Of a stretch of DNA of 64,000 bases, positions 1-7,786 are shown piece after piece. Within the stretch, counting starts at the first letter, position 1. Each line of letters opens with the position of its first letter. The notes under the pieces were generated by a model that ran no database searches, had not been told where the DNA came from, and was given only the letters and a program-made list of their open reading frames with translations. The stretch comes from Dyella sp. EPa41 (lineage in GTDB: Bacteria > Pseudomonadota > Gammaproteobacteria > Xanthomonadales > Rhodanobacteraceae): NCBI RefSeq assembly GCF_016586165.1, contig NZ_BCPR01000012.1, positions 1 through 64,000 on the forward strand, given 5' to 3'. A program made the position numbers and the translations under genes.

Positions 1-31
1 GCGGATCTTTGCTCCCTCCCCCAAAGCAGGA

Positions 32-110
32 GCGCGAACCTTTACCCCCTCCCCTGCTTGCAGGGGAGGGTTGGGGAGGGGTCACGCCACACCGACGAAA
101 CCCCTCCCGC
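32..110. repeat. Intergenic hairpin repeat, copy 1
   Basis: A GC-rich unit centred on an inverted repeat, CCCTCCCCTGC facing GCAGGGGAGGG across a TT loop. It is followed by a second run of TGGGGAGGGG and then a shared tail (CGCCACAC, CGAA, CCTCCCGC). The same unit recurs at 201-276, about 169 bases away. The tail runs on into a short stretch (about 125-160) that resembles the 3' end of the S9 peptidase relic, so the repeat and a piece of peptidase end appear to have been duplicated together. Repeats of this general look are common between genes in Xanthomonadales; the exact family cannot be named from this window. Confidence 0.6.
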
Positions 111-200
111 CCAGCAACTAGCACTTCACCGCCCACATCCTTCACCGCCCACTGCTTCAACAGAGAACAGACCTTCACCCCTTCCCCAACAAGCAGAACC

Positions 201-276
201 GCGAGCCTTTACCCTCTCCCCTGCTTGCAGGGGAGGGCTGGGGAGGGGTCGCGCCACACTGGCGAACCCTTCCCGC
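201..276. repeat. Intergenic hairpin repeat, copy 2
   Basis: Second copy of the unit at 32-110, with the same palindrome and the same downstream tail, differing at scattered bases. It lies directly before the 3' end of the decayed S9 peptidase fragment. Only two copies are visible here, with an irregular 90-base interval of different sequence between them, so this is not a CRISPR. Confidence 0.6.
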
Positions 277-303
277 TCAGCAACAGCTCACCGTCACCGC
301 ACC

Positions 304-616
304 TCACCGCCCATCCTTCGCCGTCCACTGCATCACGCACGCATTAACCACCTCATACCGCTGCACTTTGTTCCGCAGCTTGAGCACCCAATGGTTCTCG
401 CCGGTGAAGCACCAGCTTGCTCGAAATGCCTCGCCGCTGCAGCGCAGTGACCGCACCCACGCCCTGCATGTCGTGAACGCGAGAACACCCAGCTGGAATG
501 AACCACCAGCATCCACGCTCGCCAGTCCTCGACGAACCACACCGCTTCGCTCTTGTAGTACATGGCCCACACATCGAACTCGCCATGGTGGCCCACCAGA
601 TCGCATCCGCAGCTCT
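304..616 (-). pseudogene. Decayed 3' fragment of an S9 prolyl oligopeptidase-family gene
   Basis: Read on the minus strand in three successive frames, this stretch matches the C-terminal part of the intact S9 peptidase at 1554-3632. The first frame gives GEFDVWAMYYKSEAVWF, matching GVFDARAMYYDTEELWF. After a frameshift it gives MQGVGAVTALQRRGISSKL, matching TQGLGAFTALQRRGIPSKL. After a second frameshift it gives ENHWVLK followed by a VNA..QWT tail, matching the catalytic-histidine region. About two dozen residues present in the intact gene between LWFE and the DWR-MLVIHS block are missing. Nothing upstream of this part of the gene was recognised, so the serine region is lost. With two frameshifts and a deletion it cannot encode an enzyme. 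It precedes pilA1 in the same arrangement as the intact peptidase precedes pilA2. Confidence 0.85.
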
Positions 617-792
617 TCAGATAAACCCTCTGTCCGGAAGCAGCATGGGATGCCAGCTACACACTCAGAACGATGACGCGAACACTCAGACGCGCCGACA
701 AAGCCGTCAGCCCAATCCGACGTCCGAATTCCGTCGCTGCGCGTACGGCTCTCGTGCCGACCGATCCATCGATAGCCGTCGATGACAAGCGC
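617..792. other. Non-coding stretch between peptidase relic and pilA1 promoter
   Basis: No gene is supported here. Short open frames exist on both strands but show no recognisable protein. It corresponds in position to the spacer between the intact S9 peptidase and the pilA2 promoter, and may be degraded peptidase sequence too diverged to recognise. Confidence 0.4.
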
Positions 793-806
793 GGCATACA
801 GCGTGC
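793..806 (+). promoter_or_regulatory. Candidate sigma-54 (-24/-12) promoter of pilA1
   Basis: GGCATACAGCGTGC has the GG-N10-GC spacing of an RpoN promoter. The matching position upstream of pilA2 carries GGCACGTAATGTGC. In both copies the block CCTGGTCGTTCC begins exactly 19 bases after the GC pair, and both leaders share GGGGCTCAG and GCATCACCGG blocks closer to the gene. Conservation of spacing in two paralogous leaders is the main support. RpoN/PilR control of pilA is established in Pseudomonas; pilS and pilR are not in this window. The predicted start point lies about 110 bases upstream of the pilA1 ATG. Confidence 0.6.
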
Positions 807-925
807 TGCCAATACAAGCGAGCACCTGGTCGTTCCGAACCTACAAAGAGAATCCCCCCGAGGGGAAGCAGAACTGGGGCTCAGTCGCATCACCGGCATT
901 TTCACCAAGGTTATGAGGAGCCCCC

Positions 926-1438
926 ATGAAGTACGTACAGAAAGGCTTTACCCTGATCGAACTGATGATCGTCGTGGCGATCATCGCGATCCTGGCCGCC
1001 ATCGCCATCCCGCAGTATCAGAACTACACCATCCGTGCCAAGGTTTCGGAAGGCTTGGTGCTGGCTGATGCCGCGAAGCTTTCCGTGGCCGAAACCATTG
1101 CGTCCAATTTCGGCACTGCCATCACCAAATACGATGGCACCGGGGACGCGGACGCAGACAGCTATGGTTATGAGTTCACGACCACCAACAGTGTTGCAAG
1201 CATTGCCATTGCCGCGACCAACGCTTCACCCAAAACGGGCGACGGCCAGATCACTGTCACGTTCAGCAGCTCATTCCCTATTCCCGGCATGGTTCTTCAC
1301 CTGACGCCCGGCAGTGGCACGGTGGTAAAAGGCAAGCCCACGGGCGCCGTGTTGGCGGGCCAACCTATCGTCTGGGGTTGCGACGCCGGCGCGAAGACTA
1401 CAAATTACAAGTACGTCCCTTCGAATTGCCGCAGCTAA
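926..1438 (+). CDS. pilA: Type IV major pilin-like prepilin PilA1
   Basis: A 170-residue prepilin. The N-terminus [13 protein letters not shown] is a class IVa leader of seven residues, cut after Gly7 by PilD. It is followed by Glu5 of the mature protein and the hydrophobic alpha-1 segment that buries in the pilus core. Two cysteines near the end (WGCDAG and SNCRS) would close the usual C-terminal disulphide loop. The start has a GAGG ribosome site ten bases upstream. It differs from PilA2 mainly after the first 50 residues and ends in a free serine (CRS). A C-terminal serine is the glycan site in group I Pseudomonas pilins (known there, only suggested here). A terminator follows. Transcription is probably from the -24/-12 element at 793-806. 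Confidence 0.93.
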   Translation: MKYVQKGFTLIELMIVVAIIAILAAIAIPQYQNYTIRAKVSEGLVLADAAKLSVAETIASNFGTAITKYDGTGDADADSYGYEFTTTNSVASIAIAATNASPKTGDGQITVTFSSSFPIPGMVLHLTPGSGTVVKGKPTGAVLAGQPIVWGCDAGAKTTNYKYVPSNCRS

Positions 1439-1462
1439 GCTCAACCTTGCGCTAGTAGTCAT

Positions 1463-1493
1463 AAAGAAGCCGCCGAAAGGCGGCTTCTTTTCT
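1463..1493 (+). terminator. Rho-independent terminator after pilA1
   Basis: A perfect 12-base stem, AAAGAAGCCGCC facing GGCGGCTTCTTT, with a GAAA tetraloop and a short T run. It starts about 25 bases after the pilA1 stop. Because the stem is flanked by A and T runs it may also serve the convergent S9 peptidase gene. Confidence 0.85.
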
Positions 1494-1553
1494 AGCTCTT
1501 CCAGAAAAGAAAGGCGGCCCTATGGCCGCCCTTCCCTTGCCTGTTCCACACGC

Positions 1554-3632
1554 TTACTTAGCGTCGCCCTTCCCACTGTCGGCCGAAGTCCACTGCTTCA
1601 ACCACGCATTGACCGTCTCATGCCACTGCACGCTGTTCTGCGGCTTGAGCACCCAATGGTTCTCATCCGGGAAGTGCAGCAGCTTGCTCGGGATGCCACG
1701 ACGCTGCAGCGCGGTGAAGGCACCAAGGCCCTGCGTATCGGGAATGCGGAAATCCTTGGCCGAGTGGATGACCAGCATCGGCACGCGCCAATCCTTCACG
1801 TGGTTGACCGGATTGAACTTCTCGTAGTTCTCCGGGTGCTCGTACTGCGTGCCGCCGTTCTCGCGCTCTTCGAACCAGAGCTCTTCGGTGTCGTAATACA
1901 TGGCACGCGCGTCGAACACACCGTCATGGTCCACCAGGCACTTCCACGGCTGGTTCCACACGCCGGCGATCCAATACGTCATGTAGCCGCCGTAGCTGGC
2001 GCCCAGCGCGCACGCGCGATCGCCATCGAGGAACTTGTACTTGGAAAGCGCCGCACTCCAACCCGCCTTCAGGTCTTCCAGCGGCTTGCCGCCCCAGTCA
2101 CCGGAGATCGAATCGGTGAAGGCCTGTCCATAACCAGTGGAACCGTGGAAGTTGATGGTGACCACGGCAAAACCCTGGCCCGCGTAGGTCTGCGGGTTCC
2201 AGCGGTAGCTCCAGCCGTTGCTCATGGCACCCTGCGGGCCGCCATGGATGATGAAGGCCACCGGGTACTTCTTGCCCGATTTGTAGTTGGCCGGCTTCAC
2301 CACGTAGCCCTGCACCGTCTCGTTGTTCCAACCCTTGAAGGTGAAGAACTCCGGCTCGCCCATCTGCGCGTTCTTCAGGCGCGCGGCGTTGTAGTGCGTC
2401 ACCTGCTTGAGACCCTTGCCCTGCAGGTCGGCGACATAGAGGTCAGCGGAGCGCTTGAGGTCGTCGCGCTGCACCAGCAGCTTCGACTTGCCGGCCGAGT
2501 AGGCACCGACATCGCCCGCCGTCACCAGCGTCGTGACCTTGCCGGTCGCAGCGTCGATGGCAAACAGCGGGTGCTGGCCCTGGTCATCGGCGGTGGCGTA
2601 AAGCGTCTTGCCGTCGGCTGAAATCTGCAGGCCGCCAGCGGAGCGATCCCACTGGGGAGCCACTTCGCGCTTCTGCCCGGTCGCCAGATCCAGCGCCATA
2701 ATGCCGAAGCGATCGGCCTCGGACACCGGCGTCTTCATCGCCAGGTAGTACAGCGTCTTGCCGTCTGGCGAGGGCAGCGGGAACGCATCCCAGGCCTGGT
2801 TGGCGGCAGTGAGGTTGTTCGGCGCCGCCGAGCCATCGGCGGGCACGCTGTAGACGTCGAAGTTGGTCGACCACGGCTCGGTCTTGCCAGCCACGCGCAC
2901 GCTGAAATAGACCGTCTTGCCGTCGGGCGAGAAGCTGAACTCGTCGTCGCCACCGAAGGGCTTGCTCGGCACATCGCCGTCGATGCCATGGGTAAGAAGC
3001 AGCGGCTGTTCACTGGCGTTATCGACATCGGTGACAAACAGCTGCGCGCGGCGGCCGTCGGACCAGGTGTCCCAATGGCGCACGAACAGCTTGTCGTAGA
3101 CCGTGCCCGAGGCCTTGTCGGCAGCGCGGCCGTCCAGGCGCTCCTTGGTGCAGGCCAGGTCGGCACAATCGGTGAACACGCCAAAGGTCAGCAGCACCTT
3201 CTTGCCATCCGGCGAGAGCTTGTAACCATCCACGTCGATCGGCGCATGCGTGACCTGCACCGCCTCCGCTGAAGCCGTGGGCGAGCGGCGCCAAACCTGC
3301 GCCACGCCGTCCTTCGCCGCGACGTAGTAGAAGGCCTGGCCATCCGGCGCCCAGCGCGGCGACGAGGCCTTCTCCACCAGCCTCACCGGCGTGCCGCCCT
3401 TGCCGAGATCCAGCAGGTAGATCGACGTCACGCCCTTGTTCGCCGCGTAATCGGTAGCACGCACGGTATACAGCGCATACCGCCCATCCGGCGACAACTG
3501 CGGATCGCCCACGCGATCCATCATCACGAGATCGCGGATATTGAACGGATGCGGTCCATGGTTTTCGACCTCGGCCGCCACGGCAGAGGTTCCGGCCAGC
3601 GCAAGCGCCAGCGCGACAAACAAGGGTTTCAT
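1554..3632 (-). CDS. Secreted S9C-family prolyl oligopeptidase-like serine peptidase
   Basis: A 692-residue exported peptidase of the dipeptidyl-peptidase/acylaminoacyl-peptidase group. The chosen ATG (3632) gives a clear signal peptide (MKPLFVALALALAGTSAVAA); the open frame extends further upstream but with no signal-like sequence. The N-terminal half carries repeated SPDG blades typical of the beta-propeller. The C-terminal alpha/beta hydrolase has the nucleophile in GASYGG (Ser546), Asp627 in HSAKDF and His659 in ENHWV. It probably trims peptides in the periplasm. It lies convergent to pilA1 and divergent from pilA2. A broken copy of its 3' end sits before pilA1 (304-616), so the peptidase-pilin pair seems to have been duplicated. 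A functional link to pili is not shown. Confidence 0.93.
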   Translation of the reverse strand: MKPLFVALALALAGTSAVAAEVENHGPHPFNIRDLVMMDRVGDPQLSPDGRYALYTVRATDYAANKGVTSIYLLDLGKGGTPVRLVEKASSPRWAPDGQAFYYVAAKDGVAQVWRRSPTASAEAVQVTHAPIDVDGYKLSPDGKKVLLTFGVFTDCADLACTKERLDGRAADKASGTVYDKLFVRHWDTWSDGRRAQLFVTDVDNASEQPLLLTHGIDGDVPSKPFGGDDEFSFSPDGKTVYFSVRVAGKTEPWSTNFDVYSVPADGSAAPNNLTAANQAWDAFPLPSPDGKTLYYLAMKTPVSEADRFGIMALDLATGQKREVAPQWDRSAGGLQISADGKTLYATADDQGQHPLFAIDAATGKVTTLVTAGDVGAYSAGKSKLLVQRDDLKRSADLYVADLQGKGLKQVTHYNAARLKNAQMGEPEFFTFKGWNNETVQGYVVKPANYKSGKKYPVAFIIHGGPQGAMSNGWSYRWNPQTYAGQGFAVVTINFHGSTGYGQAFTDSISGDWGGKPLEDLKAGWSAALSKYKFLDGDRACALGASYGGYMTYWIAGVWNQPWKCLVDHDGVFDARAMYYDTEELWFEERENGGTQYEHPENYEKFNPVNHVKDWRVPMLVIHSAKDFRIPDTQGLGAFTALQRRGIPSKLLHFPDENHWVLKPQNSVQWHETVNAWLKQWTSADSGKGDAK

Positions 3633-4124
3633 TGGAGGGTTCCCTGGGTGCTGCGAAGGCGTTGACGGTAAGAGGCATGGCGTTGCGGCGCAAGCCGGCG
3701 CCCCCATCGGCCGCAGCTGGCGCACGGCTATATCGATAAGAACGGGAACCGCACTGCATCCCTCCCGTCCCGCTATATCGAACGGATATGGGCCATGGAA
3801 GCCGCGCTGAAGCGCCCTGCAGCGAGCCCCCGGAAGCCAACGCCTCGGCGGCAGATTCGCCCCCTCAAGCCCGAAATTACGCGGGACTTGCGGCCAGGCG
3901 CCCCTAAAAGGAGTGACCACCAAGGGCGCTTCGTGATCCCTGCCCCATATCACAATGACACCCAGCGTCACTTTGTGACAAGCAAAGGCACGCCCTTCAA
4001 ATCGACCATTTCCGCTTAACCAGGTACCGGAGTCATCGAATTGCTCGATCCCGTGACAGCGTGCACAATCTTCGTGCCTACCGAACACCTACATAACAGT
4101 AGGCAATCACCTACGATATGGCCC
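3633..4124. other. Non-coding interval between S9 peptidase and pilA2 promoter
   Basis: About 490 bases with no supported gene. It must hold the promoter of the minus-strand peptidase and any enhancer sites for the pilA2 sigma-54 promoter, but no convincing motif could be singled out by eye. An extended open frame continuing from the peptidase through 4088 has no protein-like character and is not counted as coding. Confidence 0.5.
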
Positions 4125-4138
4125 GGCACGTAATGTGC
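4125..4138 (+). promoter_or_regulatory. Candidate sigma-54 (-24/-12) promoter of pilA2
   Basis: GGCACGTAATGTGC keeps the GG-N10-GC geometry of RpoN promoters and is closer to consensus (TGGCAC-N5-TTGC) than the pilA1 copy. The block CCTGGTCGTTCC follows at the same 19-base distance as at pilA1, then a GGGGCTCAG block and GCATCACCGG before the gene. The predicted transcript has an untranslated leader of roughly 110 bases. Confidence 0.65.
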
Positions 4139-4262
4139 TGTAAGTGCCATGAGCTTCCTGGTCGTTCCAGACCGCTGTAAGGGGAACCGTTCCCGCCTAG
4201 GGGGATTCGGGGCCGGGGCTCAGGGGGCATCACCGGTTAGCTAATCAAACAGAGGAACCACC

Positions 4263-4727
4263 ATGAAGAACGTACAGAAGGGCTTCACCCTGATCGAACT
4301 GATGATCGTCGTGGCGATCATCGCGATCCTGGCCGCCATCGCCGTGCCGGCTTACCAGAACTACATCATCCGCTCGAAGGTGACCGAGGCGGTCTCCGCC
4401 ATCGATATGGCGCGTACTGCCGTTGCGGAGACCTTCCAGTCCACCGGTACTGTCCCTGGTAGCAACCAGTCGGCAGGTCTGCCGGCCACGCAGGCGAGCG
4501 TTCAAACGACGTACGTTGACGACCTGGAGGTCGGCCAGAACGGTATTATCACGGCCACGATCCGTGCCACCAATAGCGATGCAGACCAGAAAAAGGTCAT
4601 TTTCAAGCCGTATGAGTCTGATGGCGCGACTGCACTTACCAACGGTGCCAATTACTCCGGTCCGATCACCTGGAAGTGCACGGGTGGCGACGTACCGACC
4701 AAGTATCTCCCGGCTAGCTGCCGCTGA
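4263..4727 (+). CDS. pilA: Type IV major pilin-like prepilin PilA2
   Basis: A 154-residue prepilin starting [17 protein letters not shown], with the PilD cleavage site after Gly7, mature Phe1 and Glu5, and the conserved hydrophobic helix. Cysteines in TWKCTG and PASCR form the expected C-terminal disulphide loop. A GAGGAA ribosome site lies seven bases before the ATG. The first 37 residues are nearly identical to PilA1, while the globular head differs, so the two may be alternative major pilins or a major/minor pair. It has its own terminator and promoter, so it is probably monocistronic. It is followed by a membrane protein that may modify pilin. Confidence 0.94.
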   Translation: MKNVQKGFTLIELMIVVAIIAILAAIAVPAYQNYIIRSKVTEAVSAIDMARTAVAETFQSTGTVPGSNQSAGLPATQASVQTTYVDDLEVGQNGIITATIRATNSDADQKKVIFKPYESDGATALTNGANYSGPITWKCTGGDVPTKYLPASCR

Positions 4728-4751
4728 TACTCGCTTTACAGCAAGTCCTTC

Positions 4752-4784
4752 GAAGGGCCGCATACTTGCGGCCCTTCTTTGTTT
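4752..4784 (+). terminator. Rho-independent terminator after pilA2
   Basis: An 11-base perfect stem, GAAGGGCCGCA facing TGCGGCCCTTC, with a TACT loop, followed by TTTGTTT. It begins 25 bases after the pilA2 stop and separates pilA2 from the glycan island. Confidence 0.85.
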
Positions 4785-4862
4785 GCGCGGAAACAGCAAG
4801 CTGGCATCAGTCCCGGCCCCTGCTTGGCTAACATGACGCACCCAACCCGCCGGATCGTCCTG

Positions 4863-6914
4863 ATGCATGTGAATGAACGCACTCGTCTATGGCTGCCTTG
4901 GCTACTGCTGGCTCTTGCAGCGCTGGCCACGGCGGCCGTGTACGCACCAGGCATGACTGGCGGTTGGGTGTTCGACGACTTCCCCAATATCGTGGATAAC
5001 TCCGGCATCCACATCACGCCTGGGCAATCAACACTGGCGGCCTGGGTGAATTCGGCACTCTCTTCACCGTCGAGCTTTCTGCGCCGGCCATTGGCTTCGC
5101 TCACGTTCTCCCTGAACTGGTATGCCGGCAACGGGGATCCTCTGCCGTTCAAGATCACTAACATCGTCATCCACCTGATCAACGGCTTATTGCTGTTTTG
5201 CATGCTGCGGGTGCTGTTGCAATTGCTGTGGTTGCGAAAGGGTGGGCGTTCCGCCACGGCCCCACCCCATCTGCCGACAAAACAAGGGGACGCCATCGCC
5301 TTCGACCAGGCCGGCGCGACACGCCTCGCGTTGATCGTGAGCGCGGCGTGGATGCTACTGCCCATCAACCTGATGGCCGTGTTGTACGTCGTGCAACGTA
5401 TGGAAAGCCTGTGCCAGGTATTCATCCTGGCGGGCTTGTGGGCATACCTGCATGGCCGCTGGATGATGCTGACGGCGAGCCACTCGCGCCAGGACAGAAA
5501 AGGGCTTGTATTGGCCATCAGCGGCATCGCGTTGGGCACGGCATTGGGGCTGACGTCGAAAGAGACCGCTGTCCTGCTGCCGGTGTTCGCTTTCCTGGTC
5601 GAATGGATCGTGCTGCGATTCGCGCGCGCAGCCCCTGCTGGACACCGACAGCCGGAAGGGCCCAGAAAAGAGACGCAGGATCCGCGGCTTTGGTGGACAT
5701 TTATCATCACCCTGTTTTTGCCCGCCTTGCTGGGCTTCGTGTGGCTGCTGCATGCGGCCCTACGCCCCAGCGCGTGGGCCGGCCGCGATTTCAATCTCGC
5801 GCAGCGGCTTCTGACCGAGCCACGAGTTCTTGTGGATTATCTGCACTGGACGCTGCTGCCCAATCCAACGGTGTTGAGCCTCTACCACGACGAGATTGTT
5901 GTATCGACGGGGCTGCTGATGCCGTGGACAACGCTGGGCGCAATAGTTTTGCTGGTCGCGTTGATCGTACTAGCCGTAAAGCTCCGCAACCGCCACCCTC
6001 TGGTTTCTCTAGGCATCGGCTGGTTTTTCGCCGCGCAGCTGCTGACAGCCACCATCATTCCTCTGGAGCTCGTATACGAGCAGCGCATGTATTTCGGATC
6101 GATCGGCGTGCTGCTGGCAGCGGGAACATGGCTGCTTGGCCTGCGCTGGAAGATTGCACTGCCGATACTGCGCGGGTTCCTGGTAGCCACCGCCTTGATG
6201 TGGTTCGCGCTGGTCACCCACCTGCGCGCCCTGGAGTGGTCCAACCCTTTGCGGCTGGCCATTGCGGAAGCCAATGACCACCCCACATCAGAGCGCGCGG
6301 TGTACGAAGCCGGCCGCCTGCTGCTGATCGCATCGGACTATCAACCCGGCAAGACACAGGATGAGTCAGTGAAGTACTTGCGACGGGCAGCCGCCATCCC
6401 GGGCTCATCCGTATTGCCCGACCAGGCGTTGATCATGCTCGTCGATCACGGTCGGCCAGGCGACGATCTTGCCTTCTGGGATTCGATGGTCCGCAAACTG
6501 CGCGACCAACCCACAGGGCAGGAAAATATCTCTGCGCTAATTACGCTGACCCAGTGTTATAGCAAAAGCATCTGTAGATTCGATGTCACCCAATTGCAGC
6601 GCGCCTACCAGGCAGTGCTTTCACGGCCACACCCCATTGCGCGCCTCAACGGCGCCTACGCGGTCTTCCAGCGCGATATCCTGCACGATGACATGCTCGC
6701 GGCAAAATATCTGGCGCTTGCGGTCACCGGCGATCCAAACGAACCGGCCTATCGCATTGACCTTGCCGTGTTGTATGCGCGCCAGGGTCAGATGGAAAAG
6801 GGGCGGGAGCAGATTGATGCGCTGAGACGCTTGAACTATGCCGGGCGCCTCGACCGACAGATCGCGGAGCTCGAACGCAGATTGGCGCCAGGCAAGGCGC
6901 CGTTGTCGAAGTAG
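4863..6914 (+). CDS. GT-C-like integral membrane protein with C-terminal TPR-like region; candidate pilin/glycan glycosyltransferase
   Basis: About 683 residues from the ATG at 4863; another ATG at 4833 is possible, and the frame opens even earlier inside the pilA2 terminator. After a first membrane segment comes an extracytoplasmic loop with the acidic motif WVFDDFPNIVDN, the DD..I..N signature of GT-C enzymes such as the TMTC group. Around ten further hydrophobic segments follow up to about residue 460. The last 200 residues are soluble, helical and TPR-like (KYLALA, AYRIDLAVLYARQGQMEKG). GT-C enzymes move lipid-linked sugars onto proteins or glycans on the periplasmic side. Its place directly after a pilin resembles the pilO/tfpW position in Pseudomonas, suggesting pilin modification; this is inference. 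It could instead be an O-antigen polymerase-like protein. Confidence 0.7.
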   Translation: MHVNERTRLWLPWLLLALAALATAAVYAPGMTGGWVFDDFPNIVDNSGIHITPGQSTLAAWVNSALSSPSSFLRRPLASLTFSLNWYAGNGDPLPFKITNIVIHLINGLLLFCMLRVLLQLLWLRKGGRSATAPPHLPTKQGDAIAFDQAGATRLALIVSAAWMLLPINLMAVLYVVQRMESLCQVFILAGLWAYLHGRWMMLTASHSRQDRKGLVLAISGIALGTALGLTSKETAVLLPVFAFLVEWIVLRFARAAPAGHRQPEGPRKETQDPRLWWTFIITLFLPALLGFVWLLHAALRPSAWAGRDFNLAQRLLTEPRVLVDYLHWTLLPNPTVLSLYHDEIVVSTGLLMPWTTLGAIVLLVALIVLAVKLRNRHPLVSLGIGWFFAAQLLTATIIPLELVYEQRMYFGSIGVLLAAGTWLLGLRWKIALPILRGFLVATALMWFALVTHLRALEWSNPLRLAIAEANDHPTSERAVYEAGRLLLIASDYQPGKTQDESVKYLRRAAAIPGSSVLPDQALIMLVDHGRPGDDLAFWDSMVRKLRDQPTGQENISALITLTQCYSKSICRFDVTQLQRAYQAVLSRPHPIARLNGAYAVFQRDILHDDMLAAKYLALAVTGDPNEPAYRIDLAVLYARQGQMEKGREQIDALRRLNYAGRLDRQIAELERRLAPGKAPLSK

Positions 6915-6940
6915 CAGCAACGGACCCCATTCAAACAGTC

Positions 6941-7786
6941 ATGAAATCAAATGCCCTCCCCCCCCACGAGGACCAGGACTTGCGGTTCGCGTTTGGCCGC
7001 AATTGGAAATCCTTTCTCTCGACACTCGATGAGCGCCGAATCAACGAGGCGCAGCGTCGGCTATGCGAATCGCTGGGTCACGACCAACTACGGGGCATGC
7101 GGGTACTGGACATCGGCTCGGGCAGCGGCCTTTCGAGCCTGGTGATGCACCAGTTGGGCGCGGACGTCGTGGCCTTTGACTACGATGTCGATTCGGTAGC
7201 CTGCACGGAGGAATTGCGCAGGCGCTACGCGCCGAATGCAACAAACTGGCAAATCATGCAAGGCTCGGCGCTTGATCCGACGTTCATGGCCGGATTAGGA
7301 CAATTCGATCTGGTCTACAGCTGGGGGGTTCTGCACCACACGGGTGCCATGTGGCCTGCCATTGATCTGGCTGCGACTCGTGTTGCCCCGCACGGGACAT
7401 TGCTCCTGGCGCTGTACAACGACCAAGGGCGCCGCTCACGGATCTGGCATACGATCAAGCGCATTTATTGCAGCAGCACACTCGGGTGCTGGCTGGTTGG
7501 CGCCACCTTCTACCCGCTGTTTGCCACGTATGCGCTGTGGCAAGACCTGCGGCATTTCCACATGCCTGGTTCTCACGCGCGCAACTATGCGCGCAAGCGC
7601 GGCATGTCCCTTTTTCACGACTGGCGGGATTGGCTGGGAGGATATCCTTTCGAGGTCGCCAAACCCGAAGAGGTCGTGCGCAAACTCGCCGCAGCCGGAT
7701 TCGAATTGCAAAGCCAAACCCTTACCCAAGGCTTGGGCTGCAACGAATTCGTTTTCGCCAAGAGCGCATTGTCGCATGACAAGTGA
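6941..7786 (+). CDS. Class I SAM-dependent methyltransferase
   Basis: A 281-residue methyltransferase. Motif I is VLDIGSGSGLSSL (about residues 54-66), the acidic ribose-binding position is in VAFDYD, and motif IV is FDLVYSWGVLHHTG, typical of small-molecule or sugar methyltransferases. The C-terminal 100 residues form a helical cap including FHDWRDWLGGYPFE, a signature seen in methyltransferases of glycan clusters. It follows the GT-C-like gene after 26 bases and overlaps the next methyltransferase by 11 bases, so the three are likely co-transcribed. The substrate is unknown; a sugar of the surface glycan is the simplest guess. Confidence 0.8.
   Translation: MKSNALPPHEDQDLRFAFGRNWKSFLSTLDERRINEAQRRLCESLGHDQLRGMRVLDIGSGSGLSSLVMHQLGADVVAFDYDVDSVACTEELRRRYAPNATNWQIMQGSALDPTFMAGLGQFDLVYSWGVLHHTGAMWPAIDLAATRVAPHGTLLLALYNDQGRRSRIWHTIKRIYCSSTLGCWLVGATFYPLFATYALWQDLRHFHMPGSHARNYARKRGMSLFHDWRDWLGGYPFEVAKPEEVVRKLAAAGFELQSQTLTQGLGCNEFVFAKSALSHDK

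Noticed and set aside
32-276. Possible CRISPR or prophage att site from repeated GC-rich units
   Set aside because: Only two copies about 169 bases apart, without uniform spacers, cas genes, integrase or tRNA nearby.
1554-4088. Longer S9 peptidase starting at 4088
   Set aside because: The extra 152 residues have no homology-like pattern and would hide an obvious signal peptide beginning at the ATG at 3632.
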